Shown here in pieces: positions 36,244 through 44,957 of a stretch of 62,100 nt of DNA. Numbering within the stretch: the first letter of the stretch is position 1; every line of letters begins with the position of its first letter. The translations under genes were made by a program, and so were the position numbers. The notes under the pieces were generated by a model that was given only the letters and a program-made list of their open reading frames with translations, did no database searches and had not been told where the DNA came from. The DNA is from Bacteroidales bacterium (GTDB lineage Bacteria > Bacteroidota > Bacteroidia > Bacteroidales > Lentimicrobiaceae): positions 1 to 62,100 of the forward strand of contig JALHHH010000016.1 of the NCBI GenBank assembly GCA_022837485.1, read 5' to 3'.

Positions 36244-37602
36244 TTATTCCCGGATGTTTTTCAGATGTCCGGGCAATAATTCCTTTCCGGAAACCGATTC
36301 CCGACCCTCTTTTTCGCGGATCAGATGCGTTTCTCCGGTTCCATCGATCAAAATTACATTTGGCCGGAAGGTGATGAACTGCATCCATTGGGTAACGTTA
36401 TATGCTCCGGTATGATGAATTACCAGGTGGTCGCCGGGATTCAGCACGGGCAGGTTGATGCTTTCGCGGATGCAATCGATGTTCATACACAGGGGGCCGT
36501 AAAGCGTTGTGTCTTCGCGGTATTGCGAAACGCCCTGTGCAACCGTTACCTGATGCTGATACCAGAAGGAGGTAAACAGCAGATTCACGCCTGCATCCAC
36601 TATGGTAGCCCGGCGACCTGCCGACAGCCGCTTATTTGCAATTACGGAAGTGAGTATGTATCCGGCTTCATCGATAAGCGCCCGGCCGGTTTCAAGTATC
36701 AGAAGCGGGAGGTCGTCGGGTGTGAAGTGGCTGTTGATCAACGCGCTGCTTATGGCTTCTGCATATTCGTCGAACGAGGGATTGGTGTCGCTTCCCGGAA
36801 GGTATGAACCTTTCAGGGTATTGCGCGATGCAAAGCCTCCGCCCATATCGATGTACTTCACCTGGAAATTGAACTTCTGCTTCAGCGCCCGGGCAAGCTC
36901 CACCATTTTGGTTGCGGCAACGGCATAGGCATTTGCTGTCATTATAAAGGTGCCGATATGGGTATGAAGACCCATCAGCTCAAGCTTGCCCGAATACATT
37001 ATCTTGTTGAGGGCATCCCAGGCCTGTCCGTTTTCATAATTGAACCCGAAGCGATCCCACATGGGGTATATGCCCGTGTCCATGTTAATGCGAATGGCCA
37101 CTCTGGGTTTTCGTTCGGTGGACTCGGCCACTTCAATAAGCGTATAAAGCTCATCCAGGTGATCGATGTGGATCAGGCTGCCATTTTCCGTAGCTTTTAC
37201 CAGCTCTTCGTGCGTTTTTCCCGGGCCGTTGAAAATAATTTTCCTCGGATCCACCCCGTTTTCCAGGGCCTTTTCGTATTCAAAACCGGAGACTACCTCA
37301 GCCCATGCTCCTTCCTGATGGAAAATATTGCAGATGCTGCTCAGGTAATTTGTTTTGTACGACCATGCAAACTGAACCTTAGGATACCGGGTTGTAAAAG
37401 CTTTCAGTGCCTTGCGGTAGATCGACCGTATGGTTTGTTCCGAGAATACAAAAAGGGGAGATCCGTATGTTTTTATGAGTTCCGCAACCGGCTGACCGTC
37501 GATGTGCGTGGTTGGGGGAAGTTCGCTGCGTAAACCGAACTTCCCGGGCATACCGGCTTCTATGCGGGTGATCAAAGGCCGGTCGTAATGATTCTTATCC
37601 AT
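36244..37602 (-). CDS. Fold-type III PLP decarboxylase, diaminopimelate/ornithine decarboxylase-like
   Basis: A 452-aa enzyme of the alanine-racemase-fold decarboxylases. The PLP Lys is K83 in SYKTN. Others are MGLHTHIGTF (the HIGS region of LysA), DMGGGFAS (phosphate-binding glycines), LETGRALIDEAGY (ETGR in place of the usual EPGR), GPLCMNID with the C-x-x-x-D second-subunit cysteine, and HHTGAYN near the end. It is cytoplasmic. The substrate is unlikely to be ordinary meso-diaminopimelate: it sits in an operon with an ATP-grasp ligase and a PqqD-like protein instead of lysine genes. It could decarboxylate an amino acid or a peptide-linked residue. Confidence 0.88.
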   Translation of the reverse strand: MDKNHYDRPLITRIEAGMPGKFGLRSELPPTTHIDGQPVAELIKTYGSPLFVFSEQTIRSIYRKALKAFTTRYPKVQFAWSYKTNYLSSICNIFHQEGAWAEVVSGFEYEKALENGVDPRKIIFNGPGKTHEELVKATENGSLIHIDHLDELYTLIEVAESTERKPRVAIRINMDTGIYPMWDRFGFNYENGQAWDALNKIMYSGKLELMGLHTHIGTFIMTANAYAVAATKMVELARALKQKFNFQVKYIDMGGGFASRNTLKGSYLPGSDTNPSFDEYAEAISSALINSHFTPDDLPLLILETGRALIDEAGYILTSVIANKRLSAGRRATIVDAGVNLLFTSFWYQHQVTVAQGVSQYREDTTLYGPLCMNIDCIRESINLPVLNPGDHLVIHHTGAYNVTQWMQFITFRPNVILIDGTGETHLIREKEGRESVSGKELLPGHLKNIRE

Positions 37603-37619
37603 AATTCTCTGTTACTTTT

Positions 37620-38666
37620 TTATAATGATCCCGTCACCGAGAAGTTTTCAAAGTCGTTGCGGTCAACTATCAGATCCCAGGAGTAGCGGATAAACAGTTT
37701 ACCTACGTCGTACTGCCCGAAAGGGGCGGGCTTTTCTCCCATCGCCAGCAGGGTCAGCGCCTCGGGGATGTTCTGTCCGACGCCTACTGCCAGGTAAACC
37801 CAGGCAGGAATCCTGGGGTTGATTTCCATTAAAAAATACCTTCCGTCGTTCGATTTCATCATCTCCAGCTCAAAGCCGCCCCTCCACCGGGTACTGCTTA
37901 CAAAGTGCCGGGTGAGGTCGAGAAGCTGACGGTCGTCGATGCTGATTCCGGCCCAGGCCTTGCCCTTGTCGGTGATGTATTGCTTGCGCATGGCAACCGC
38001 AGCAATGGTATTTCCATCCCCATCGCCCAGTCCGGTAACGTTGTATTCGGTGCCGTGGACAAACTGCTGAAGAATAACCGGTAATCCCCATTTGGCCGTA
38101 ATCTTGTTGTAGTAATTTCTGGCCTGCTCCATGTTATAGGCAATATAGGCATCGTACCATTTCCCCTTAATCATCATCGGGAAATCAAGCTCTTTCTGAT
38201 GTTTGAACAGCTCGGCGGGATCGGTTATGGCTACTCCCGCAGGTACGTCTATTCCGTATTTTTTACCAAATTCCGGCAGGTTTACCTTATGCCTTTCCTC
38301 AAACTGGGAAAAAGTTGGAAGAAACATATGAATCCCCATCCCGGCAAGGTTTTGCTCAAGCTTCATAAAGGAATACAGTTCCGCATCGAAGTTCGGAATG
38401 ATGACGTCCAGTTTTTCCTCCCGGTTTATTGCTTCCAGCCTTTCCATCAGTGCTTCGATACCGGCCGAGGGGTATGGAATAAGATACGTGCGGTCGGCAA
38501 TTCCGGGCATGTAAACGCCCGGCTCGAGCGATTCATAAGCCAGACCAACGATGCGGACATCAAAAGCCTTTGCCTCACGTAATCCGCGAATTACCGCCAC
38601 ACCCGGGCCGGGACTGTCGATGGCGTTGAGTCCGGTTACTGCTATGGTATATCGGGACCTGCTCAT
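37620..38666 (-). CDS. ATP-grasp ligase
   Basis: A 348-aa ATP-grasp protein with the carbamoyl-phosphate-synthase-like architecture. The N-terminal pre-ATP-grasp fold (YTIAVTGLNAIDSPGPGVAVIRGLRE) is followed by the ATP-binding subdomains (DFPMMIKGKWYDAYIA lysines) and the Mg-binding FLMEINPRIPAWVYLA, which has the Glu and Asn ligands. ATP-grasp ligases activate a carboxylate as acyl-phosphate and join it to an amine or thiol. The gene overlaps pqqD-like by 4 nt (ATGA) and is 17 nt from the decarboxylase gene. The substrate is unknown; a role in a small conjugate or peptide pathway fits the context. Confidence 0.92.
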   Translation of the reverse strand: MSRSRYTIAVTGLNAIDSPGPGVAVIRGLREAKAFDVRIVGLAYESLEPGVYMPGIADRTYLIPYPSAGIEALMERLEAINREEKLDVIIPNFDAELYSFMKLEQNLAGMGIHMFLPTFSQFEERHKVNLPEFGKKYGIDVPAGVAITDPAELFKHQKELDFPMMIKGKWYDAYIAYNMEQARNYYNKITAKWGLPVILQQFVHGTEYNVTGLGDGDGNTIAAVAMRKQYITDKGKAWAGISIDDRQLLDLTRHFVSSTRWRGGFELEMMKSNDGRYFLMEINPRIPAWVYLAVGVGQNIPEALTLLAMGEKPAPFGQYDVGKLFIRYSWDLIVDRNDFENFSVTGSL

Positions 38667-38917
38667 TCCTTGTCAATTATCTGAAACATTTTCAGCATCC
38701 CTGCAAATTCATGCAAATCCTTTTCTGCCGTCTTTTTTTCCACAGCATACGTTTCGGTAACCGTCTCCAGAATCTGATCCTCCGGTTTACCGTCCCTGAG
38801 CATCGCAAGGATTTCGGCTCCTACCGGATTTACGGTAAATGATTCGCCGGTGGAAGGGTTAAAAAGAAAACCCGTGTCGCTGATGGCAATCTGTTGCTTT
38901 ATTTTCATAATCTTCAT
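38663..38917 (-). CDS. PqqD-like protein (possible RiPP recognition element)
   Basis: An 84-aa protein with the PqqD-type winged-helix look: FLFNPSTGESFTVNPVGAEILAML (conserved L/N-x-x-G/A-x-x-I/L turn), an acidic linker, then EKDLHEFAGMLKMFQIID. PqqD domains bind leader peptides or substrates and present them to modifying enzymes. There is no second domain. It overlaps the ATP-grasp gene (ATGA), so the two are translated together. The start could be ATG 38917 or ATG 38908; the first is kept. A near-match -7 element (TTACTTTG) lies on the minus strand at 38942-38949. Confidence 0.86.
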   Translation of the reverse strand: MKIMKIKQQIAISDTGFLFNPSTGESFTVNPVGAEILAMLRDGKPEDQILETVTETYAVEKKTAEKDLHEFAGMLKMFQIIDKE

Positions 38918-39017
38918 TGTTTACATTCCCGGAATGAGTTTACAAAGTAAGGGCTGTTGGGCCCGGTTTTAGTTATACTATTCCCTGAAAAGCGTATAAA
39001 ATAATTTGCCGCCCGCC

Positions 39018-39665
39018 TCAATCCGCCTGACCTTTGTTTCCTTTATTACCGTCCGTTACGGGCTCGGTTTTTCCGATAAGTTCCAGCGGAGTGCGGGAGT
39101 ATCCGCCTTTACGGTATTCGCTTACCGCGATTCCGGTCACCTGCCGGAACTGCGACGAAAGGTACTGAACCGAGCTGTAGCCGAGACGAACGGCAATCTC
39201 GCTCAGGGTGATTTCATCGTATTCGAGCAGCTCCTTTACTTTTTCTATTTTATGAAGGATAATGTACTTCTCCAGGGTAATATGCTCGTATTTTGAAAAA
39301 AGTGCCGACAAATAAGCATACGACATTCCAAGTCTTTCCACCAGATAATCGGAATTGCGGATTAGTGAGTTTACATGCCCTGCTTTATGTACCAGCTCGA
39401 TAACGGCAAGCCTGATTTTTTCAACAAGCAGCCGGTCGTGACTCATTACCGGTTCAAAACCATTAGCCGCAAGAAGGTCAATATAGAATTCCCGGTTATG
39501 CCGGGCAGGATTAAACCGGATTACAAGTTCTCCCGGTTTTATGCGCTCGACTATACCTTCGTTTTCTTCAACCAGCCTCTTAATGAGTGTTAAACAGCAC
39601 TGGCTGACCATGTTTTTCGGATGGAGTGTTGTTGTATGCCAGATGTGTCCGCTGTTTGTTTCCAT
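39018..39665 (-). CDS. AraC-family regulator with an HMA-like N-terminal domain
   Basis: A 215-aa regulator. Its N-terminal region (HTTTLHPKNMVSQCCLTLIKRLVEENEGIV) resembles the metal-associated-like domain of short Bacteroidota AraC proteins, which usually begin (M)xxKNMVCxRCI. Here the order is MVSQCC, so the CxxC metal pair is altered. The C-terminal AraC DNA-binding part is clear (LVERLGMSYAYLSALFSKYEHITLEKYII, LLEYDEITLSEIAVRLGYSSVQYLSSQFRQVTG). I chose ATG 39665, which gives the family's usual length; in-frame ATGs continue to 39836 but without domain support. It lies 100 nt upstream of the PqqD-like gene on the same strand and may regulate it. Confidence 0.88.
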   Translation of the reverse strand: METNSGHIWHTTTLHPKNMVSQCCLTLIKRLVEENEGIVERIKPGELVIRFNPARHNREFYIDLLAANGFEPVMSHDRLLVEKIRLAVIELVHKAGHVNSLIRNSDYLVERLGMSYAYLSALFSKYEHITLEKYIILHKIEKVKELLEYDEITLSEIAVRLGYSSVQYLSSQFRQVTGIAVSEYRKGGYSRTPLELIGKTEPVTDGNKGNKGQAD

Positions 39666-39914
39666 AAGATAAAGATACGCAATTGCTGGTTTTCTGCCGA
39701 TGGTTAATCCCATTGCAGCTTGTTTGACACCCGTTCGGCTGAAAACTTTCGATGCACCGGCGGTAGCCGGTGAAATACCCTGTTGCACGATTGACCATGC
39801 ATCACAATAATTTAGTAAAATTGCAGTTTTATACACCGGAATCAGCTACACTGGCATGAATGTATTGCATCAGAGGTCTGGTGATTGTCTGCCTGAAGTG
39901 AACAGGTTTCTTTA

Positions 39915-39954
39915 TCAGGTGTTATCAATCCCGGAAGGGTAAAAGGACACCTGA
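39915..39954. repeat. Inverted repeat upstream of porZ
   Basis: TCAGGTGT at 39915-39922 pairs perfectly with ACACCTGA at 39947-39954 across 24 nt, with a nested CCC/GGG pair in between. It ends 21 nt before the porZ ATG. It has no T-run, so it could be an operator or an untranslated-leader hairpin. Confidence 0.6.
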
Positions 39955-39975
39955 CTTACCATTTATCGTGAACGA

Positions 39976-42312
39976 ATGAAAATCAGATTTTTACGTTACG
40001 CTCTCGCCTCAGTGGCGATGATTCTTGTTACCGCCGGTGTGTTAAAGTCGCAGGACATCGGAATTGGCGAGTGGCGCGATCACCTTCCATACAGAAATGT
40101 AATTGGAGTTACGGAGGGCGATGGTAAAATATTTGCCGCCACTCCTTACAGCCTGTTTTATTACAATCTCGCTGACAACAGTCTGAACCGCCTCACAAAG
40201 GTTAATGGACTGAGCGATGTTGGCATCAGCAGCATCGGGTACAACAGGGAGCTTAAAACCCTGGTTGTTGCATACTCAAATACCAACATCGACCTTATCA
40301 AGGATGGTACCGTCGTTAACCTGTCGTACATCAAACGTAAGCCGATTCTTGGGAACAAAACGATCAACAAGGTTGTCTTTATTGAAAAGAAAGCATATCT
40401 GGCATGTGGTTTCGGAATAATTGCCCTCGACACCGAGCGCGAAGAGTTTCCCGATCCCATTTATTACATCGGATTGAACGGAAGTGCCGTTAATGTGTTC
40501 GATATTACCTATAATCCGGTGGATTCGATGATGTATGCAGCTACCGACAAGGGGATCTACAGGGCGCATTATTACAAAGCCAACCTGGCCAACTTTGCCG
40601 ATTGGCATCGCGAGTACGCTGTGGCACTGCCTGCGGGACCGTTCAACCTGATTGCTGCTTTCGGAAACAGGATTTACGCTAATAAAAAAGGCCCGGCCTA
40701 TTCAACGGATGCCATGTTCGTTAAGGACAATGGTATCTGGCAGGCGTTCGAGCCCCAGAATACGTCGAACCGCTACAGCATGGAAGTGCATCTCGACCGG
40801 CTGGTGGTCTGCAATTTCCTTACAGTTGACGGATACAATGAAGCAGGTAACAGAGTCTTTAACCTGTATTCCTACAATCCCGGATATATCTTCCCCAGGG
40901 ATGCCATCCTTGACAAGGACGGTGATTTGTGGATAGGCGATGAAGAGGAGGGTTTGGTCAGAATGGCCCGTCTTGCCGAAGTAACGAAGTTTCTGCCCAA
41001 CGGCCCCGACTTCCCCGAGGTGTATTCACTGGCTTCGGGAAGCAACGATGTGTGGGTGGCGCCGGGAGGCCGGAATACGGCATACGGCGGACTTTACCGT
41101 CAGGCCCGGTTTGCGGGCTTTGTCGACGGGGAATGGACAACCATCAACAACAAGCAGGATACCATGCTTCAGGATTTGCGTGATGTACTTGCCATTGCAG
41201 TTGATCCGGCCAACGATAAAAGAGTTTATTTCGGAACCTGGGGGTATGGGGTGCTTGAATATCTTAACGGTGAGCTTCAGCAACATTATACGCCTGAGAA
41301 CAGCAGCCTTGAATATGCGACCTTCAGCAATTCCTGGTGCGGGATCGGAGGCATGGCGTTCGACGACAAGAACAATCTATGGATTACCAATTCCAATGCC
41401 CCATCTGCCATCTCCGTGAAAAAATTCAACGGCGAATGGAAATCCATAGACCTTGGCCCCCTGGCTTCCGGGATATACCTGAACCGTATCCATATCGATA
41501 AACTCGGACAAAAGTGGATTGTTCCCCGCGATCACGCCCTGATCGTGTTTGACGATAATGGAACCATCGACAATACCGCCGACGATAAAATCAGGAAACT
41601 GACTTCTTCTGCTGGCAACGGCGCTTTGCCCGGCGATTTTACACTCAGTCTGGCTGTTGACCGCGAAGGTCTGGTATGGGTAGGCACCAATGAGGGCGTA
41701 GCTGTTTTCTATTCCCCTGAGAATATCTTCAATGGTCAGAATTCGGATGCCCAGAAAATATTAATCGAACAGGATGGATACGGACAGTACCTGCTAGGTA
41801 CTGAAGCAGTAACAGCCATAGCAGTAGATGGTTCCAACCGTAAATGGTTCGGAACCGACCGGGCCGGCGTGTTTCTGATGTCGGCCGACGGAACAAAGGA
41901 AATCCGGCATTTTACGGCCGAAAACAGTCCGCTGCTCAGCAATTCCATCACCGATATTACCATCACCGATGCAGGTGAAGTATTTATCGGAACAACGCTT
42001 GGAGTGGTATCTTATCGCAGCGAATCGGTTACTCCGAAACCTACCCTTACCGAAATCGTTGTATTTCCCAATCCCGTTCGCGAAAGCTACCAGGGGTCCA
42101 TTGCAATCGGCGGACTGGTTGAAAACGCCAGCGTTAAAATCACGGATATCAGCGGGAATATTGTGTACTCCACCATCAGCGAAGGCGGTCAGGCATTATG
42201 GGACGGCAGGAATTTTAATGGCGACCGCGTTAAAACCGGCGTTTATCTGGTTTATATAACCAATACCGACGGAAGTAAAACCGCAGTCACTAAAATCATG
42301 TTCGTAAACTGA
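39976..42312 (+). CDS. porZ: T9SS accessory protein PorZ
   Basis: PorZ is a surface-exposed part of the type IX secretion attachment complex; it is thought to deliver anionic LPS to the sortase PorU. The 778-aa protein has a signal peptide (LVTAGVLKSQ), the characteristic opening IGEWRDHLPYRNVIGVTEG, and two beta-propellers built from repeats such as AATPYSLFYYN and WIGDEEEGLVRMARL. Those two propellers are followed by a C-terminal T9SS domain (VVFPNPVRES to TAVTKIMFVN, about 80 residues). The order and length match the family. It is intact. recO lies 67 nt downstream. Confidence 0.93.
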   Translation: MKIRFLRYALASVAMILVTAGVLKSQDIGIGEWRDHLPYRNVIGVTEGDGKIFAATPYSLFYYNLADNSLNRLTKVNGLSDVGISSIGYNRELKTLVVAYSNTNIDLIKDGTVVNLSYIKRKPILGNKTINKVVFIEKKAYLACGFGIIALDTEREEFPDPIYYIGLNGSAVNVFDITYNPVDSMMYAATDKGIYRAHYYKANLANFADWHREYAVALPAGPFNLIAAFGNRIYANKKGPAYSTDAMFVKDNGIWQAFEPQNTSNRYSMEVHLDRLVVCNFLTVDGYNEAGNRVFNLYSYNPGYIFPRDAILDKDGDLWIGDEEEGLVRMARLAEVTKFLPNGPDFPEVYSLASGSNDVWVAPGGRNTAYGGLYRQARFAGFVDGEWTTINNKQDTMLQDLRDVLAIAVDPANDKRVYFGTWGYGVLEYLNGELQQHYTPENSSLEYATFSNSWCGIGGMAFDDKNNLWITNSNAPSAISVKKFNGEWKSIDLGPLASGIYLNRIHIDKLGQKWIVPRDHALIVFDDNGTIDNTADDKIRKLTSSAGNGALPGDFTLSLAVDREGLVWVGTNEGVAVFYSPENIFNGQNSDAQKILIEQDGYGQYLLGTEAVTAIAVDGSNRKWFGTDRAGVFLMSADGTKEIRHFTAENSPLLSNSITDITITDAGEVFIGTTLGVVSYRSESVTPKPTLTEIVVFPNPVRESYQGSIAIGGLVENASVKITDISGNIVYSTISEGGQALWDGRNFNGDRVKTGVYLVYITNTDGSKTAVTKIMFVN

Positions 42313-42367
42313 TTATGCGGGGCTGATTTTCAGATATTGAAGTCGTTACCGGATTTCTGTTTTTGCC

Positions 42368-42375
42368 TATCTTTA
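42368..42375 (+). promoter_or_regulatory. -7-like element (TATCTTTA) of recO
   Basis: One base off the TAnnTTTG consensus, only 4 nt before the recO ATG; if used, the recO mRNA would be nearly leaderless. The start could also come from porZ read-through. Confidence 0.45.
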
Positions 42376-42379
42376 GCAC

Positions 42380-43108
42380 ATGCTTGACTCTACAAGAGGG
42401 ATTGTGTTTCACAAAACCCGTTATGGCGATTCAGGGGCTGTGGTAAAAATCTATACCGAAAAATTCGGGCTGCAGTCGTTTATAGTCAGAGGGCTGTTCA
42501 GTCGTAAATCCAATGCACGTGCAGCTTTGTTCTCCCACCTTTCCATACTCGACCTTGTTGTTGATCGCAAGGAAAATAAACCCCTGCATTACATCCGCGA
42601 AGCCGGTTTACATCTGAATCTGACCTCCCTGAGTACGGATATTGGACGCAGTTCGCTGGTTTTATTTATCAACGAGCTGTTGTACCGGTGTATAAAGGAA
42701 GAAGAACCCAATCCGGCCCTTTTTGATTTTATCCTCACCGTTCTGCAAATCCTTAACGAACCGGATGTTTCACTCAGGACATTCCACCTGCTGTTTATGA
42801 TAAAGCTAACCCGTTACCTCGGATTCAGTCCGGCCATATCCAAAATAGCATCCGGAGGAGTCTTCGATATGGAAGAGGGACTTTTCATGACTTCAGAGCC
42901 TATGCATGCTTATTTTATTTCCGGCCCGCCTGCAGCTGCTTTGGAGCAGTTGCAATCTGCCGGTTTTCACCGGCTTAACGAAATAGCCATCAATAGTACG
43001 GTACGCGATGAGTTGCTGGATCGACTACTGGACTACTATCGTCTGCATGTTCCCGGATTGGGAGAAATGAAATCGGTACGGGTACTTCAGGAAGTCCTGG
43101 CCGAATAG
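42380..43108 (+). CDS. recO: DNA repair protein RecO
   Basis: RecO works with RecR (and RecF) to load RecA onto single-stranded DNA. The 242-aa product has the N-terminal OB-fold (GIVFHKTRYGDSGAVVKIYTEKFGLQSFIVRG), a helical middle part with LVLFINELLYRCIKEEEPN, and a C-terminal region with TRYLGFSPA. The zinc-finger cysteines of some RecO proteins are absent, as in many Bacteroidota. Length is normal. It is followed by pfp on the other strand, stop-to-stop gap 35 nt. Confidence 0.92.
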   Translation: MLDSTRGIVFHKTRYGDSGAVVKIYTEKFGLQSFIVRGLFSRKSNARAALFSHLSILDLVVDRKENKPLHYIREAGLHLNLTSLSTDIGRSSLVLFINELLYRCIKEEEPNPALFDFILTVLQILNEPDVSLRTFHLLFMIKLTRYLGFSPAISKIASGGVFDMEEGLFMTSEPMHAYFISGPPAAALEQLQSAGFHRLNEIAINSTVRDELLDRLLDYYRLHVPGLGEMKSVRVLQEVLAE

Positions 43109-43143
43109 TGCTTCCGCTACCAGGCAGTTCTTAACCACCCGGT

Positions 43144-44361
43144 TTACCAGTTCAGTATCTTCCTGAAATCGTAATTTTCGGGATCGGTAACGTATTTTCG
43201 GGCGGCCTCGTAATCGGCCGGTTCAATGTACTGCAGGCTGTCTTCAAACACCATTTTCGACTTCTGTCCTTCCATATTCACCAGGCGGGGCTTCACTTTG
43301 CCGTTTTCATCTTCCACGTCCTTCAGGTAAAGTGGAGAAATATCGCCGTTGGGGCCGCTTACCACCATACAACTGGTAAGGCCCTGGTCGAAGAGGTGCT
43401 TCACGCCTATGCCCATCAGGGCGCAGTAGAGCATATCGAAGGCGATGGGCTGCACGCAGCGTACCTCGTAACCGATTTCAACCGGACGGCTTTTCACGTT
43501 TAATTTCAGTTCCTTCGTTTTTTTCTGCAGGAGTTCGTTGAAGATATGCGCCTTGCTTACATTGCCCAGTTCCGGGTGCCCGTGGTCGTCGAAGGTAAAA
43601 TGAATGCCCGAAGAGGTGATTTCATCGTCGGTCATAAAGTGGAAGACCCCCTCGCTGATGATGGCGACGCCGTAGCTGATGCCCAGGATTTTACGCTTGA
43701 TCATGGAGGAAATCACCAGCCTGAGGATGCGGTCGAAGGTAACTTCGGCCTTGTTGAACATCTCAGGTATGATGATCATGGGATAATGACAGGCGGCGCC
43801 GATGCCGAAGGCCAGGTGGCCGGCTTCGCGGCCCATGGCCGAAACCACAAACCAGTTGCCGCTGGTGCGCGCATCTTCATAAACGGTGGTTGCCAGCCGC
43901 ACCCCTTCCTGTTTGGCACTCTGGTAGCCGAAGGTAGGAATACCGTCGGGCAGGGGCAGGTCGTTGTCGATGGTTTTCGGAACGTGGATGTTCTGAATCT
44001 TCACGTTATTGGCGGCAAGGAATTTCGATATGCGATTAGCGGTGGAAGCGGTATCGTCGCCACCGATGGTGACAAGCAGCTTCACGTTGTTGCTGACAAA
44101 AAAATCTGTATTGAAATCAGCATCTTTGGGTTTGTGCCGGCTCATAATCAGGAATGATCCGCCCTGGTTGTGGATACGGTCGGCCATCTCAAAATCGATG
44201 TCGATGGTTTTAGGACTTCCCGTAAACAGGGTCTTGTATCCTTCGTGCAAACCGATGATGCGGTAACCATCCTTCAGAAAAACCTTGGCCACCGAGGCAA
44301 TTACTGAGTTGATTCCGGGAGCAGGGCCACCGCCTGCCAGTATGGCAATTGATCCTTTCAT
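43144..44361 (-). CDS. PPi-type 6-phosphofructokinase
   Basis: Catalyses fructose-6-phosphate to fructose-1,6-bisphosphate. The 405-aa protein has ILAGGGPAPGINSVIAS, then VTIGGDDTASTANRI. The GGDD (Asp in place of the Gly of ATP-dependent GGDG) and the following PKTIDNDL point to pyrophosphate as phosphoryl donor, a reversible reaction. Substrate-binding RAxx motifs (VSAMGREAGHLAFG) are present. It has its own -7 element. fbp and pgi lie 7-10 kb downstream in the window. Confidence 0.93.
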   Translation of the reverse strand: MKGSIAILAGGGPAPGINSVIASVAKVFLKDGYRIIGLHEGYKTLFTGSPKTIDIDFEMADRIHNQGGSFLIMSRHKPKDADFNTDFFVSNNVKLLVTIGGDDTASTANRISKFLAANNVKIQNIHVPKTIDNDLPLPDGIPTFGYQSAKQEGVRLATTVYEDARTSGNWFVVSAMGREAGHLAFGIGAACHYPMIIIPEMFNKAEVTFDRILRLVISSMIKRKILGISYGVAIISEGVFHFMTDDEITSSGIHFTFDDHGHPELGNVSKAHIFNELLQKKTKELKLNVKSRPVEIGYEVRCVQPIAFDMLYCALMGIGVKHLFDQGLTSCMVVSGPNGDISPLYLKDVEDENGKVKPRLVNMEGQKSKMVFEDSLQYIEPADYEAARKYVTDPENYDFRKILNW

Positions 44362-44416
44362 ATTAATGCCGGGTTATATTTTTCAGATTTGTTTATGCCT
44401 CTGATGCAGGCAGGCG

Positions 44417-44424
44417 CAAATTTA
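44417..44424 (-). promoter_or_regulatory. -7 element (TAAATTTG) of the phosphofructokinase gene
   Basis: Minus-strand TAAATTTG, 55 nt upstream of the ATG at 44361. Confidence 0.55.
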
Positions 44425-44579
44425 GGAAGATTTGTGGTTTTATTTCCGGAATCATTTACCGTTTGGTCAGCAATCGCATGACTGCCCGGTTCTGCTTCCA
44501 TCGGAGCAGTTAAAGAGACCATGAGTTTTCTCCTGTTTTTTGACACTACTTCAAAAAAATCTCCTGTTTTGGTTTACCT

Positions 44580-44587
44580 TACTTTTG
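44580..44587 (+). promoter_or_regulatory. Orphan -7 element (TACTTTTG)
   Basis: Fits TAnnTTTG but leads into no recognised gene before the terminator at 44911-44952. Confidence 0.45.
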
Positions 44588-44910
44588 CAAAAAGCAATTT
44601 AACTTTAGATAAAATTAAACTTGACTTTAGCGGAAGATTGACTTATCTTGCGGTGCAATATATTCATAGGCGCCCGGGCTCAGTTAGCGGGGGAGATAGT
44701 GTATGAACTACAGCCTTTATTTATAAATGTGATAAGCTAATTCAAAATAATGTACCGGAAAATTATCCATATTCAAACCAGGCTTCCCATTCTGAACAAG
44801 AAGAGGATCAGGGCCGGAAAATTATTAAATGGGGGGGGTATCAAACTGTAAATCAAACAAGTACAAATTTCAGGATTTCTTTTCCGGAAATTCCCGTATA
44901 TAGTTTCATC

Positions 44911-44952
44911 TGGTTCATCCCGGTTACATCCTGGATGAACCATTTTTCTTTT
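44911..44952 (+). terminator. Strong terminator without an upstream gene
   Basis: A perfect 10-bp stem (TGGTTCATCC at 44911-44920 with GGATGAACCA at 44933-44942), then TTTTTCTTTTC. It works in the plus direction and ends just before the ATG at 44958. Confidence 0.85.
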
Positions 44953-44957
44953 CTCCG

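Larger units (their letters stand above)
44425..44957. other. AT-rich gene-poor interval before the T9SS-cargo pair
   Basis: No gene is supported on either strand. It contains the direct repeat TCTCCTGTTTT (44529-44539 and 44560-44570), a plus-strand -7 match at 44580-44587, a G8 run at 44831-44838, and a strong terminator at 44911-44952. Composition is visibly more AT-rich than the flanks. Confidence 0.55.

Noticed and set aside
36164..36388. A 74-codon minus-strand frame near the end of the PLP decarboxylase gene, considered as a precursor peptide
   Set aside because: It overlaps the decarboxylase in another frame and shows no leader-core pattern; the intergenic gaps at 36011-36243 and 38918-39017 also hold no convincing precursor.
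44521..44706. A 61-codon plus-strand frame in the AT-rich interval
   Set aside because: No domain or start context, and the orphan promoter lies inside it, not before it.
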